A stretch of 64,000 bases of DNA from an uncultured beta proteobacterium (lineage in GTDB: Bacteria > Pseudomonadota > Gammaproteobacteria > Burkholderiales > Burkholderiaceae). The stretch spans positions 1-64,000 of the forward strand of contig CAIUOP010000062.1 in the NCBI GenBank assembly GCA_903900805.1, given 5' to 3'. Below are positions 27,297 to 36,722 of the stretch, one piece after another. Numbering within the stretch: the first letter of the stretch is position 1; each line of letters starts with the position of its first letter. Made by a program: the position numbers and the translations under genes. The notes beneath the pieces are model-generated. The model was not told where the DNA came from and searched no databases. It saw only the letters and a list, made by a program, of their open reading frames with translations.

Positions 27297-28595
27297 TTAA
27301 GCCGCTTCGGCATCAGGATCAGTCCGCTCGAGCTCTAATGAAGCCGCTAGCAATGCCAAGCGCGCAACCACCCCATACAAATAGAAACGATTGGGGGCCG
27401 CACTACCTGGCTTGGCACTCATATCGGGCATTGAGTTTTGTTCAAAAGCGAGGGGTACAAAATGCATGCCCGGTGCGTTCAGATTTTCATCATGACCACG
27501 ATCAGTGTGAACGCGATAGAAGCCGCCAATAACGTAGCGATCAATCATGTATACCACTGGCTCCGCTACCGCTTCATTGACTTTCTCAAAGGTATATACA
27601 CCCTCTTGAATCAATACATCACTTACTTCTAGACCCTCTTTGACCACACTCATCTTATTGCGGTCTTTGCGGTTCAAATCCTTAAGCTGTGCGGGATCAT
27701 TGACCACCATGATCCCCATACCGTAGGTACCAGCATCTGCTTTTACAACAACATAAGGCTTCTCTTTAATACCATACTCGCGATATTTTTTTGCCGTCTT
27801 TTTTAGGATTTGCTCTACTGCAGTCTGTAATTCATCTTCGCCTTTGCGCTCATGAAAATTAATATTCGAGCAACTTGTAAAGTAAGGATTGATCATCCAA
27901 GGATCAATATCCACTACCTTAGCAAACTTCTTAGCCACCTCTTCATAAGCAGCGAAGTGATTAGACTTACGACGGACATGCCAACCAGCATGCAAGCCAG
28001 GCAATAGATACTGCTCATGCAGGTTTTCTAAAATCGGTGGGATGCCGGCGGATAAATCGTTATTCAACAGAATCGAGCAAGGATCAAAATCTTTTAAACC
28101 CAAGCGTTGCTTTTTCAAGCCCAGGCGAGAGAGAGGCTCCATCAACAAACGATTACCCTCTGGCAACTCAATCCAAGTGGGCTTTTTAATCTCTTCTGAA
28201 AAAGTACCCAAGCGCACATTCAGACCAGCTTGACGCAAGATGGATGACAGACGCGCAATATTTTGCAAGTAGAAAGTATTGCGAGTGTGACGCTCTGGAA
28301 TCAATAATAAATTTTTAGCTTCAGGACAAATCTTTTCAATTGCAGCCATTGCCGCCTGAACAGCCAAAGGCAACATCTGCGGAGATAGATTATTAAAGCC
28401 GCCTGGAAAGAGGTTGGTATCAACCGGGGCCAGCTTAAAGCCTGAGTTACGCAAATCCACTGAGCAGTAAAACGGCGGGGTATGCTCTTGCCATTCCAAT
28501 CTGAACCAGCGCTCTATCGTTGGGGTCGCTTCTAGAACCTTTGACTCTAATTCGAGCAAAGGGCCGCTTAAGGCAGTAATGAGATGTGGAACCAT
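27297..28595 (-). CDS. gshA: Glutamate-cysteine ligase (proteobacterial single-domain type)
   Basis: First step of glutathione synthesis. The 432-residue protein is unlike E. coli GshA and fits the type found in Burkholderiales and relatives, with VKADAGTYGMGIMVV as a nucleotide-binding stretch and AAPNRFYLYGVVARLALLAASLE at the end. The assignment is supported by gshB directly downstream. The terminator that precedes it belongs to amtB, so its own promoter must lie in the roughly 30-base gap that follows, or in read-through. Confidence 0.9.
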   Translation of the reverse strand: MVPHLITALSGPLLELESKVLEATPTIERWFRLEWQEHTPPFYCSVDLRNSGFKLAPVDTNLFPGGFNNLSPQMLPLAVQAAMAAIEKICPEAKNLLLIPERHTRNTFYLQNIARLSSILRQAGLNVRLGTFSEEIKKPTWIELPEGNRLLMEPLSRLGLKKQRLGLKDFDPCSILLNNDLSAGIPPILENLHEQYLLPGLHAGWHVRRKSNHFAAYEEVAKKFAKVVDIDPWMINPYFTSCSNINFHERKGEDELQTAVEQILKKTAKKYREYGIKEKPYVVVKADAGTYGMGIMVVNDPAQLKDLNRKDRNKMSVVKEGLEVSDVLIQEGVYTFEKVNEAVAEPVVYMIDRYVIGGFYRVHTDRGHDENLNAPGMHFVPLAFEQNSMPDMSAKPGSAAPNRFYLYGVVARLALLAASLELERTDPDAEAA

Positions 28596-28613
28596 CCCAC
28601 CATTGTAAGATTA

Positions 28614-28647
28614 TTAAAAGAAAGACGCGGGATCCTAGGATCCCGCG
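28614..28647 (-). terminator. Strong terminator after amtB
   Basis: A perfect 22-base palindrome (28626-28647) built from CGCGGGATCC and its complement around a central TA forms a long GC-rich stem. On the minus strand it is followed by TCTTTCTTTTAA. It lies about 50 bases after the amtB stop and upstream of gshA, so it separates the nitrogen operon from the glutathione-PTS operon. Confidence 0.85.
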
Positions 28648-28699
28648 CTTAAAACCAGGCAGCGAACGAAAGCCGCCTAGTGAGGGGTAAATCTATAGA

Positions 28700-30184
28700 T
28701 TAAGACTCGTAAGCAGCCTCACCATGTGAGCTGATATCCAAGCCTTCGCGCTCATCTTCTTCCTTCACACGCAAACCAATCACCATATCGATCAATTTGA
28801 ATGCAATATAAGAAACTACGCCAGACCAAATCAAAGTGGTAATCACGCCTTGAGCCTGAATCCACAATTGACTAGCAATCGAGTAATCGGGAGCAACAGC
28901 ATTCGCTACGTAGTCCCAGATGCCTGAACCACCTAATGCTGGATCAGCGAATACACCAGTCAATAAAGCACCAGTAATACCACCAACGCCATGAACACCG
29001 AATACATCTAAGCTGTCATCAGAGCCCAAGATTCTCTTGAGACCTGTAACACCCCAGAGGCAAGCAACGCCAGCAACTAAGCCAATGACAATCGAACCCA
29101 TTGGGCCAGCAAAACCAGCGGCTGGAGTAATAGCAACTAAACCAGCTACGCAACCGGAAGCAGCGCCCAACATGGAAGGCTTACCTTTGAGAATCCACTC
29201 AGCAATAGACCAGCCCAATACAGCAGCAGCAGTTGCTAAAAGAGTATTCACGAAAGCCAATGCTGCGCTACCGTTTGCCTCGAGTGCTGAACCAGCATTG
29301 AAACCAAACCAGCCGAACCACAAGAGTGCAGCACCAGCCATTACATAAACTAAATTATGTGGCTTCATTGCTTCTTTACCGTAGCCAACACGCTTGCCGA
29401 TAACGTAGGAGCCTACCAAGCCAGCGATAGCTGCATTGATATGAACAACGGTACCGCCAGCAAAGTCGAGCACACCTTTTTGCCACAACCAACCCGCACG
29501 AGCGGTAATAGCTTCGAGAGATGCAGCATCTTTGATGTCATCAGGACCAGGCCAGAACCAGACCATGTGAGCAATTGGTATGTAGCTAAATGTGAACCAA
29601 AGGATCATAAATATCAAGATTGCAGAGAACTTAGCGCGCTCAGCAAAGGATCCAATGATCAAGCAGCAAGTAATAGTTGCGAACACTGCCTGGAAAGCCA
29701 TGAATACAAACTCAGGAATCACAACACCTTTACTAAAGGTAGCTGCTACAGAGTCTGGCGTCATACCACCCAAGAACAATCGATCAAGTCCACCCACAAA
29801 TGGCCCGCCCTCAGTGAATGCAAAGCTATAGCCGTAAACAGCCCACAGCACAGTAATCAAAGAAAACACCATGAAACACTGCATGCAGATCGACAGAATA
29901 TTTTTACTGCGTGTTAAGCCACCGTAGAACAAAGCCACACCAGGGAGTGTCATTAACAGCACTAATGCTGTACATACCATCATCCAAACGGTATCGGCTT
30001 TATTGCACTTTTCAGAACAAAGAACGGGTGCAGGTTCTGCTGCAGCGGGAGTTGCAGCTGGAGCAGTTACTGCTGGCTTTTTAGCTTCATCAGCATATGC
30101 CGGCGCAGTCACAATCACACCAGTAGCACCAATGGCCAAGGCCATCGCACCGCCAGCTAGGAGTTTTTTCATCCAAGTTAACAT
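28700..30184 (-). CDS. amtB: Ammonium transporter
   Basis: Eleven-helix ammonium channel in the inner membrane. With the ATG at 30184 the protein is 494 residues, with a signal peptide (about 1-36, ending PAYADEA) and a Pro/Ala linker before the channel domain. Family segments include VWMMVCTALVLLMTLPGVALFYGG, the His-bearing FAGGTVVHINAAIAGLVGSY, and VFGVHGVGGITGALLTGVFA. The frame extends to 30355, but that part overlaps glnK and is not signal-like; an AGAGG ribosome site precedes 30184. It lies 13 bases after glnK. Confidence 0.94.
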   Translation of the reverse strand: MLTWMKKLLAGGAMALAIGATGVIVTAPAYADEAKKPAVTAPAATPAAAEPAPVLCSEKCNKADTVWMMVCTALVLLMTLPGVALFYGGLTRSKNILSICMQCFMVFSLITVLWAVYGYSFAFTEGGPFVGGLDRLFLGGMTPDSVAATFSKGVVIPEFVFMAFQAVFATITCCLIIGSFAERAKFSAILIFMILWFTFSYIPIAHMVWFWPGPDDIKDAASLEAITARAGWLWQKGVLDFAGGTVVHINAAIAGLVGSYVIGKRVGYGKEAMKPHNLVYVMAGAALLWFGWFGFNAGSALEANGSAALAFVNTLLATAAAVLGWSIAEWILKGKPSMLGAASGCVAGLVAITPAAGFAGPMGSIVIGLVAGVACLWGVTGLKRILGSDDSLDVFGVHGVGGITGALLTGVFADPALGGSGIWDYVANAVAPDYSIASQLWIQAQGVITTLIWSGVVSYIAFKLIDMVIGLRVKEEDEREGLDISSHGEAAYES

Positions 30185-30197
30185 TTTGAACCTCTCT

Positions 30198-30548
<351 letters not shown>

Positions 30549-30561
30549 TCAGAGGTGGAAA

Positions 30562-31485
30562 TTAGAATGCTTTTGTTAGAGAGATCAAACCTGTTGATTT
30601 ACCCAAGTTTTTGCCAGTTGGGCTGGAATAAGAGTAGCCACCCTGAGCCGTTGCTGCATTTGTACCGACATAGGCAATAGAACCAGATAGGCCACCGCCA
30701 AAATCTTTAGTTACGCCCAACTTCCAATCGGTATAGGAATACAAGGAGCTATTGGTGGTGTTATTGCCATATGCAAGACCTACATAAGAAGTTGCCCCAT
30801 TTACAGTATTGCCAGCAACGTACTGATAACCAATATGGCCATTCAATGCCACGCCCCAAATACCAGTGTCATAGTTCAATGTCAGATCTGGGTAGTAGGA
30901 TCCCCTAGAGTTAACTGTTCCAAAAAGGGTTGACAGTGCATATGAAACTTTTCCAAAGCCGGTTAGCGGTCCAAATGTAAAGTTCTGGGCTACATATACC
31001 TCACTAGTATTTGGATTAGCAGTTGCGCCATTAGTATTTGGAATGCCTGATGTTGGATAGTAGTACTGCAAGAATCCGAGGTCAGATGCAAAACCTGCAC
31101 CAATCAGTTCTTTCTTGATACCAGCATAAAAGTCCATTTCAATTTGGCTTGAAACTTGTCTGCCTGCACTGCCATTACCGCCAACAGAACCATTTTGGCC
31201 ATAAGCATCACTGATCCAGCTAATCGAGCTGTTCCAGTTACCAATGTAGAAACCGCTCTCATGAGCATAGTCAAAGCCACCCTGAATCGCTGGCTTGAAG
31301 TTTGACTGACTGATACCGCGATAGCGATAGTCATTCACAACAGTAACGTTAGCGGCAATAGGACTTGTTGCTGACGTGGCTTCTGGATTGGCTGGGGTAT
31401 CAGCTGCAAAGACAGATGCACTGGCTAAACCAGTCAATAATGCAACTGCTGCCGCAGAGATTGCCTTCTTACGTAATGTTTTCAT
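30562..31485 (-). CDS. TorF family putative outer-membrane porin
   Basis: A 307-residue beta-barrel-like protein with a signal peptide (cleavage near SVFA-AD, about residue 28). The mature part has alternating aromatic strands, a YRGISQSNFKPAIQGGFDYAHE motif near the start and a terminal phenylalanine (LTKAF), typical of outer-membrane insertion. The YRG-S pattern fits the Gcw_chp/TorF group. Location 25 bases upstream of glnK-amtB suggests uptake of a nitrogen compound. The substrate is unknown. Confidence 0.82.
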   Translation of the reverse strand: MKTLRKKAISAAAVALLTGLASASVFAADTPANPEATSATSPIAANVTVVNDYRYRGISQSNFKPAIQGGFDYAHESGFYIGNWNSSISWISDAYGQNGSVGGNGSAGRQVSSQIEMDFYAGIKKELIGAGFASDLGFLQYYYPTSGIPNTNGATANPNTSEVYVAQNFTFGPLTGFGKVSYALSTLFGTVNSRGSYYPDLTLNYDTGIWGVALNGHIGYQYVAGNTVNGATSYVGLAYGNNTTNSSLYSYTDWKLGVTKDFGGGLSGSIAYVGTNAATAQGGYSYSSPTGKNLGKSTGLISLTKAF

Positions 31486-31596
31486 GTGTTACTCCTTACT
31501 AGTTGTAATAAAAAAGGGTTGAATGCTTAATGCATGGAGTGATCATGAAGGTCAGCCTTTTAAGCGCGTGTGGGCCATTCCCCTTATTAAGGCATT

Positions 31597-31613
31597 TGCA
31601 CTTTTTTAGTGCT
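31597..31613. promoter_or_regulatory. NtrC-like binding site upstream of the porin-glnK-amtB operon
   Basis: TGCAC, seven bases, GTGCT: this matches the NtrC enhancer core GCAC-N7-GTGC at all eight core bases. A further TGCACC lies at 31620-31625. The site is about 115 bases upstream of the porin start. No sigma-54 -24/-12 element with correct spacing was found between it and the gene, so the assignment rests on the site and the gene context. Confidence 0.45.
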
Positions 31614-31636
31614 TTATATTGCACCATCCATGTGAA

Positions 31637-31679
31637 TTTTGGCCCTTTTAGGCCTTTTTTAGCCTTTTTGCCCATTTTT
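31637..31679. other. Phased T-tracts (probable intrinsically curved DNA)
   Basis: Five runs of four to six T (31637-31640, 31646-31649, 31655-31660, 31665-31669, 31675-31679) have centres spaced 9 to 10 bases, close to one helical turn. They are separated by GGCC or GCC blocks. Tracts in helical phase bend DNA. The element lies in the 262-base gap between the divergent porin and ubiK genes, just outside the NtrC-like site. Confidence 0.6.
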
Positions 31680-31747
31680 GGCTGCCCAACATAAAATAAC
31701 GATATGTATCTTTTATGCAACTTTTCATAGAACTGCGAAACCCCATC

Positions 31748-32005
31748 ATGCAAAAACCAGGTGAAATCCTCGAACAAATTCAACGCATCGCTAGTGATAT
31801 GCAAAACAAGGTGGGTGATGCCATTCGGAATTCACCAGCACAAGAGATTGAAAAGAATGTGCGCGCGATGATGAACCAAGGTTTTCAGAAAATGGATTTA
31901 GTTACTCGTGAAGAGTTTGAGTTACAAACTAAAGTTCTCTCTAAAACAAGAGAAAAATTAGTGGCACTTGAAGCTAAGGTTGCCGCTTTAGAAAAAACTT
32001 CGTAA
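31748..32005 (+). CDS. ubiK: Ubiquinone biosynthesis accessory factor UbiK (BMFP family)
   Basis: An 85-residue helical protein. The N-terminal amphipathic helix (QKPGEILEQIQRIASDM) may touch the membrane, and a C-terminal coiled coil (LSKTREKLVALEAKVAALE) drives trimerisation, the BMFP/YqiC layout. UbiK organises the aerobic ubiquinone synthesis complex with UbiJ. The open frame starts at 31715, but the ATG at 31748 gives the family-length protein. Confidence 0.85.
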   Translation: MQKPGEILEQIQRIASDMQNKVGDAIRNSPAQEIEKNVRAMMNQGFQKMDLVTREEFELQTKVLSKTREKLVALEAKVAALEKTS

Positions 32006-32009
32006 GTTT

Positions 32010-32603
32010 TTATTCTGGATAAAACTCATTAAAGAAGTTGGCGTACTCTTCTTTAGATAGCAGTATTTTTGCATCATCAGTATTTGCGTTTGCATGCAAT
32101 ACTGATATTTGATAAATCCAGGCATCTCCATTGCTAGCTTGCCGCGTGATCCAGCGTACTCGCATTTGTTGTTGCTCTTTGGCATTTAGCTTTAAAATAA
32201 TAAAGTAATCTGTAGTTGTAAGTTTCTGACGATTGCTCGCTTGGTAAGTTGCCACCTCTTCGACTACCCTCCCACCCGAAGCCTTAGCTCTCTCAAGTAA
32301 ACTACTTTTTAGTTGCGTGATAATTTTTTCAGTTGCTTCAGCTTGGTTAGCCGGCACCTGTATCGAGCTAATAGAGTAAATATCATTATCAATTTTGACT
32401 GCTTCAAGAGTTTGATTGAGCTCTTGCTCTTGATAAGGAATGCGGCGCTCTAATTTATCGGGCTTACCAGGGAATAAAGCGGTATATCTTTCTTGGGGTG
32501 ATTGCACTGTACGCCAATCCAACTTGGGGCTGCAGGCAATTAGTAGAATCATTGCTGCTAGCAATGCAACAGCCTTCCAGGCTCTAAACAATACCGGCTC
32601 CAT
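32010..32603 (-). CDS. Hypothetical lipoprotein
   Basis: A 197-residue protein with a lipoprotein signal: basic start, hydrophobic core ([13 protein letters not shown]) and a cysteine in LLIACSPK. The mature part holds [21 protein letters not shown] and a mixed alpha/beta pattern; I do not recognise a family. The ATG at 32603 overlaps the end of lipA by 20 bases, so it is probably translated from the lipB-lipA message. The frame extends to 32645, but that part lies inside lipA. Confidence 0.75.
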   Translation of the reverse strand: MEPVLFRAWKAVALLAAMILLIACSPKLDWRTVQSPQERYTALFPGKPDKLERRIPYQEQELNQTLEAVKIDNDIYSISSIQVPANQAEATEKIITQLKSSLLERAKASGGRVVEEVATYQASNRQKLTTTDYFIILKLNAKEQQQMRVRWITRQASNGDAWIYQISVLHANANTDDAKILLSKEEYANFFNEFYPE

Positions 32604-33594
32604 GCGCTTGCTGATCAGCATGGTAGCTAGAGCGCACCATTGCACCTACTGCTGCATGGGAAAAGCCCATTGCATAGGCCTCCTTTTCAAACATCTTGAA
32701 AACATCAGGGTGCACATAACGGCGAACTGGGAGGTGATGGCCTGATGGCGCAAGATACTGACCAATAGTGAGCATGTCGATATTATGTTCACGCATATCA
32801 CGCATGACCTCTAAAATTTCTTCATCTGTTTCACCAAGGCCAACCATCAAACCACTCTTGGTTGGAATATGGGAAAAGCGCTCTTTGAAATCTTTTAAGA
32901 GCTTTAGAGAGTGAAGGTAGTCAGCGCCTGGTCTTGCTTCTTTATAAAGACGTGGCACAGTTTCTAGATTGTGATTCATCACATCTGGCAAACCGTTAGG
33001 TGCATACTCCGAAAAAATATCCAATGCCTTATCCAGGCGACCACGGAAGTCTGGAACCAGCACTTCAATGCGAGTAGCGGGCGAAAGACTACGTGATTGA
33101 GAAATGCAATCAACATAATGCATTGCGCCACCATCGCGTAGATCGTCACGATCTACGCTGGTAATCACCACATAATTTAATTTCAGCGCCGCAATAGTGC
33201 GCGCTAAGTTGGCTGGCTCTTTTTGATCGAGTGGATCTGGTCTACCGTGGCCTACATCACAGAAGGGGCAGCGACGGGTGCACTTATCTCCCATGATCAT
33301 GAAGGTAGCAGTGCCTTTACCAAAGCACTCACCTATATTGGGACAACTTGCTTCTTCACAAACAGTAACGAGCTCGTTCTCGCGGAGGATCTTTTTAATC
33401 TCGTTAAAGCGGGAGTTTCCAGAAGCAGCCTTTACCCGAATCCAATCTGGCTTTTTAAGAACCTGCTCTAGGGGAACTATCTTGATTGGAATGCGCGCAG
33501 TCTTCTCGCTCGACTTTTGCTTACGTGATGCGTCGTAATTGAGGTCTTGACGGAGTTCTACAGTCGTCTTGGTATCGGTCTTATTGGTGGTCAT
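32584..33594 (-). CDS. lipA: Lipoyl synthase
   Basis: Radical-SAM enzyme that inserts two sulfurs into octanoyl-protein to make lipoate for pyruvate and 2-oxoglutarate dehydrogenases. Auxiliary cluster cysteines are C79, C84 and C90; the radical-SAM cluster is C105, C109 and C112 (CTRRCPFC). The C-terminal RSSYHAD carries the conserved serine ligand. At 336 residues the length is normal. The ATG overlaps the lipB stop by four bases (ATGA). Confidence 0.97.
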   Translation of the reverse strand: MTTNKTDTKTTVELRQDLNYDASRKQKSSEKTARIPIKIVPLEQVLKKPDWIRVKAASGNSRFNEIKKILRENELVTVCEEASCPNIGECFGKGTATFMIMGDKCTRRCPFCDVGHGRPDPLDQKEPANLARTIAALKLNYVVITSVDRDDLRDGGAMHYVDCISQSRSLSPATRIEVLVPDFRGRLDKALDIFSEYAPNGLPDVMNHNLETVPRLYKEARPGADYLHSLKLLKDFKERFSHIPTKSGLMVGLGETDEEILEVMRDMREHNIDMLTIGQYLAPSGHHLPVRRYVHPDVFKMFEKEAYAMGFSHAAVGAMVRSSYHADQQAHGAGIV

Positions 33595-34235
33595 GATGGC
33601 ATCAGTTGCTTTTGTAAATGCTCTAAAAGCCTTTGGCTAATAGTGTCTACATTGTCCTTGATCCCAAGGGTTTGCATATCAACTGTCTTTAAGTCCTCAT
33701 AGCCGCAAGGGTGGATGCGTCTAAAAGCCTCTAGATCAGTTGCTACATTGAGTGCTAGACCATGATAGGAGCAGCTTTTAGAGATCTTGAGGCCCAAGGC
33801 AGCCACCTTAGCCCCAACCCACTCCACTGGCACCCCAGGCTGCTCTAAAACATAAATCCCAGGAGCCCCAGGATGTCTTTCTGCCTTAATCCCAAAATCT
33901 GCCAAGGTATCAATCACCGCCTGCTCAATACGAGAGACCAATTCTTTTACAAAGATCCCTAAGCGTTTGAGATCAAGTAAGAGATAGACAACGATCTGAC
34001 CGGGCCCGTGATAAGTAATTTCACCACCACGATCAACTTGCACGAGTGGAATTTGCTTGCTAGGTGAATGTAAATTACTCGCATCACCCGCAAGTCCTAA
34101 AGTAAATACGGGGGGGTGCTCCAAAACCCAAATCTCATCAGGCGTTGCGCTATTACGCTCTTTAGTAAATAGTCGCATCGCCTCATAAGTAGAGACGTAG
34201 TCTGCTAAGCCGAGATGTTTTACTAAAGCAGACAT
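33591..34235 (-). CDS. lipB: Octanoyltransferase LipB
   Basis: Transfers octanoate from acyl carrier protein to lipoyl domains, the step before LipA. The 214-residue protein has [21 protein letters not shown], and the catalytic lysine and cysteine lie in [23 protein letters not shown]. Downstream of the ybeD-like gene by nine bases and coupled to lipA. The order ybeD-lipB-lipA matches E. coli. Confidence 0.96.
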   Translation of the reverse strand: MSALVKHLGLADYVSTYEAMRLFTKERNSATPDEIWVLEHPPVFTLGLAGDASNLHSPSKQIPLVQVDRGGEITYHGPGQIVVYLLLDLKRLGIFVKELVSRIEQAVIDTLADFGIKAERHPGAPGIYVLEQPGVPVEWVGAKVAALGLKISKSCSYHGLALNVATDLEAFRRIHPCGYEDLKTVDMQTLGIKDNVDTISQRLLEHLQKQLMPS

Positions 34236-34244
34236 AAAAATGAG

Positions 34245-34511
34245 TTACAGAACAATGCTGACTAGCGGATGCGTCGACAAAGTTCTATATAGCTCATCTA
34301 GCTGTTCACGACTGGTGGCTGTAATTGGCAACGTGATGCCTAAATAATTACCATCTTTAGAGGGTCGCTGCTCGACTTTAGTCTCATCAAAGGTAGGATC
34401 AAATTGTTTGGCAATATGAATAATTGCTGGCAGATACTCTGGATTAGCTTTACCCATTACCTTAATTGGAAATTGGGAAGGGTATTCAATGAGTGATTTT
34501 TCTTCGGCCAT
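34245..34511 (-). CDS. ybeD: YbeD family (DUF493) protein
   Basis: An 88-residue protein with the YbeD ferredoxin-like fold pattern: LIEYPSQFPIKVMGK, a middle helix, then the RPSKDGNYLGITLPI strand and a C-terminal LDELYRTLSTHPLVSIVL. The family is tied by gene order to lipoate synthesis, possibly as a regulator. It is first of the ybeD-lipB-lipA set here. Confidence 0.88.
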   Translation of the reverse strand: MAEEKSLIEYPSQFPIKVMGKANPEYLPAIIHIAKQFDPTFDETKVEQRPSKDGNYLGITLPITATSREQLDELYRTLSTHPLVSIVL

Positions 34512-34532
34512 AGTTTTCTTTAATCTCTCTTA

Positions 34533-35246
34533 TTATTTGCGATGGTCCGGCATGCCTAGCCAAGCGCCAGTGATGATGTTGCGAATGCAATGCAATCTGC
34601 GGTGAAAAAAGTGGTCTGCGCCAGGAACCACTTGCACAGTGAGCTCTTGAGGACGAGCCCAATCCAAAACATTAAGCAAAGGAATGGTTTCATCTAACTC
34701 ACCATGAATGAGGATGGTATCTGCAGGCACGGAAGCTAATGTCCATTTACCAGCTGCACTTCCCACCATCACCAAGCGTTCAGCAGGGCGGCCTAGATCA
34801 GCAAGTCTTTGGACTAAGTGGCTACCAACAAAGCTACCGAATGAAAATCCGGAAACTACCAGCGGCAAAGAATTTGAACTTGCAACCCAAGTTTGCTTGG
34901 TAGTAGTCTCAAATTGCATCCAACTTGAAGGGGTACGCATCCAATCGGTGACATGCAATAGATCCTCTAACTCGCCAACACCTTCATCATGCACGCCAGC
35001 AGTACCACCTACGCCTCGGAAATTAGGGCGCACGCTGACATAACCCAACTGATTAAAAGCACGCGCCATGGTCTGCGCCACTTTGTTATCCATCGTGCCA
35101 CCCATCAGTGGATGAGGGTGAGCAACTAATGCCAAACCACGGACCACAAAGGATGGATCACTTTTTAATTCATCTGGTAAATCGATGGATATTTCCATCG
35201 AACCAACAATGCCTTCAATATGAATTACTTTTGTACGGCTATTCAT
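34533..35246 (-). CDS. Alpha/beta hydrolase (COG2945-like)
   Basis: A 237-residue hydrolase-fold protein. LVAHPHPLMGGTMDNKVAQ and the NFRGVGGTAG segment are typical of the small COG2945 group. The nucleophile serine is in GFSFGSFVGSHL, and a late VVPGADHFFHRRL supplies the histidine. The substrate is unknown. No signal peptide, so cytoplasmic. It lies 21 bases before the ybeD gene and is probably in the same operon as the upstream 2Fe-2S protein. Confidence 0.86.
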   Translation of the reverse strand: MNSRTKVIHIEGIVGSMEISIDLPDELKSDPSFVVRGLALVAHPHPLMGGTMDNKVAQTMARAFNQLGYVSVRPNFRGVGGTAGVHDEGVGELEDLLHVTDWMRTPSSWMQFETTTKQTWVASSNSLPLVVSGFSFGSFVGSHLVQRLADLGRPAERLVMVGSAAGKWTLASVPADTILIHGELDETIPLLNVLDWARPQELTVQVVPGADHFFHRRLHCIRNIITGAWLGMPDHRK

Positions 35247-35265
35247 GGGAAAACTTTCAACTGAA

Positions 35266-35574
35266 CTATGACAACTCTAGGCGCTTTACTGGGCGCCCAG
35301 CAATTAAATGGGATTGGATAATTTCTTCGACATCCTCCTGATCTATCAAGGTATACCAAATACCTTCCGGATAGACCACCATCACAGGGCCATCAGCACA
35401 GCGATCCAAGCATCCCGCTTTGTTGACGCGGATCTTTCCAGGGCCGGCAAGACCAAGTTCTTTGACTCTACTTTTTGCATACTCAAACAATGCAAATGCA
35501 TTATGGCGATCGCAGCAATCCTCGCCATTACTGCGTTGGTTTAAACAAAAAAACAGGTGGTGTGAAAAGCTCAT
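35266..35574 (-). CDS. Thioredoxin-like [2Fe-2S] ferredoxin
   Basis: A 102-residue protein of the thioredoxin-fold 2Fe-2S group, similar to the NuoE C-terminal domain. Cluster ligands are C10, C20 or C21, C55 and C59 (NKAGCLDRCADGP). The role of such stand-alone proteins is electron transfer or cluster handling; the partner is not evident. Nineteen bases separate it from the hydrolase gene. Confidence 0.87.
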   Translation of the reverse strand: MSFSHHLFFCLNQRSNGEDCCDRHNAFALFEYAKSRVKELGLAGPGKIRVNKAGCLDRCADGPVMVVYPEGIWYTLIDQEDVEEIIQSHLIAGRPVKRLELS

Positions 35575-35590
35575 AAGAAAATTATATTCG

Positions 35591-36685
35591 TCAGTGTTTC
35601 GGTTTCAGTTGTGCCGCATTACGAATCATCCAAACTAAGGCAATTGGTAACCATACCACCGATACCCATTGCATTAGCTCATTAAAGTGTAATAAGCGCC
35701 CCTGCTGCCAATGCCGCAAGTTCATGATGAAATATGGATTATTAGGCAATACATTAATAGCGATAGTAGCAGTGACTAAACAAAACAATGCTAAGCAAAG
35801 TCTTCTTTTTTGATCAAGGCGTAAAGCCCAACTCAATAATGCGCTTGCCAATACCATTCCCCATAGAGCGCCAGCTGTTAGCCATATCAAGCTAAATTCC
35901 CCACCAAACTGAAGAGCTGTAAAAAAAGTTTTCATCACCACGGTTACGCAAAGCAAACCATTGAGAATTCGCCATTGAGGCGCATTGATGCGTAGGCCTG
36001 AGGAAAGTAATAAAGCAACGCCAAGCCAACAAAGCGCTGTAATTAGAGTTTCTTGCGCTACTTGATTAATGACCAAAGTTCCCCAGTCAATCGAACCAAA
36101 AATAGCGTGGCCCCATACACCAGTGCCTAACCATGAACTTTGGGGATAAATTTGCGACCAAGGAAATAATAAGAAGAGAGCACATGCAGCCCAGTTAAGA
36201 CCAAACCATTGATCAAAACGACGACGAATTACACTACCCGACAACCATTGGGGTCCCAGGGGAATAGCTAATAAGCCCCCCAATAAACCCCCCAATACAT
36301 TTGCCCACCAATCCATCTGACTGGGGATGCGGGTTGGAAGCCAGGACTGCAGGGTTTCCACACTCAATGCCAGCAAAGCGCTAAGCACTAAGGCAAGGCT
36401 TAATGCCACAAAGTTACGCCAACGGGGATAGGCAGCAAAAACCAGCAGAAATCCAAAAGGGATATATGCCAAGATATTGATGGAAACGTCGAATAGGGTA
36501 ATAAACCGGGGTAATGGCGCCTGTACCCAAGCCCAAGCTTCAATGCCATTGCGGAAATCAAAATCAAAAGGATTAAGGCTCACATAGACAATCAATAACG
36601 CATAACTCAGGCTCATTGCCCTAGCCAAAGGCATGGCCTGAAGAGGCCATACAAGCTTATGGGGACGCTGGTCTTTTTGATCCAT
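35591..36685 (-). CDS. VanZ-like multi-pass membrane protein
   Basis: A 364-residue polytopic membrane protein with about ten hydrophobic segments. The N-terminal third has VanZ features (YVSLNPFDF, NILAYIPFGFLLVF, SVETLQSWLPTRIPSQMDWWANVLGGLLG). VanZ proteins are of unknown mechanism; in enterococci VanZ gives low-level teicoplanin resistance. The extra C-terminal helices are not recognised. Divergent from birA across 37 bases. Confidence 0.82.
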   Translation of the reverse strand: MDQKDQRPHKLVWPLQAMPLARAMSLSYALLIVYVSLNPFDFDFRNGIEAWAWVQAPLPRFITLFDVSINILAYIPFGFLLVFAAYPRWRNFVALSLALVLSALLALSVETLQSWLPTRIPSQMDWWANVLGGLLGGLLAIPLGPQWLSGSVIRRRFDQWFGLNWAACALFLLFPWSQIYPQSSWLGTGVWGHAIFGSIDWGTLVINQVAQETLITALCWLGVALLLSSGLRINAPQWRILNGLLCVTVVMKTFFTALQFGGEFSLIWLTAGALWGMVLASALLSWALRLDQKRRLCLALFCLVTATIAINVLPNNPYFIMNLRHWQQGRLLHFNELMQWVSVVWLPIALVWMIRNAAQLKPKH

Positions 36686-36722
36686 CCCACAATTCTAGGT
36701 CAGACCTTTCTACAATGGCGAA

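Noticed and set aside
29357-29917. Long open frame of 186 codons opposite amtB
   Set aside because: It lies wholly antisense to a clear ammonium transporter and its translation shows no domain or ribosome site; it is a shadow of the codon pattern.
31562-31580. Sigma-54 -24/-12 promoter for the porin gene
   Set aside because: TGGCCCACACGCGC has GG and GC one base too close; sigma-54 spacing is strict, so I do not call it.
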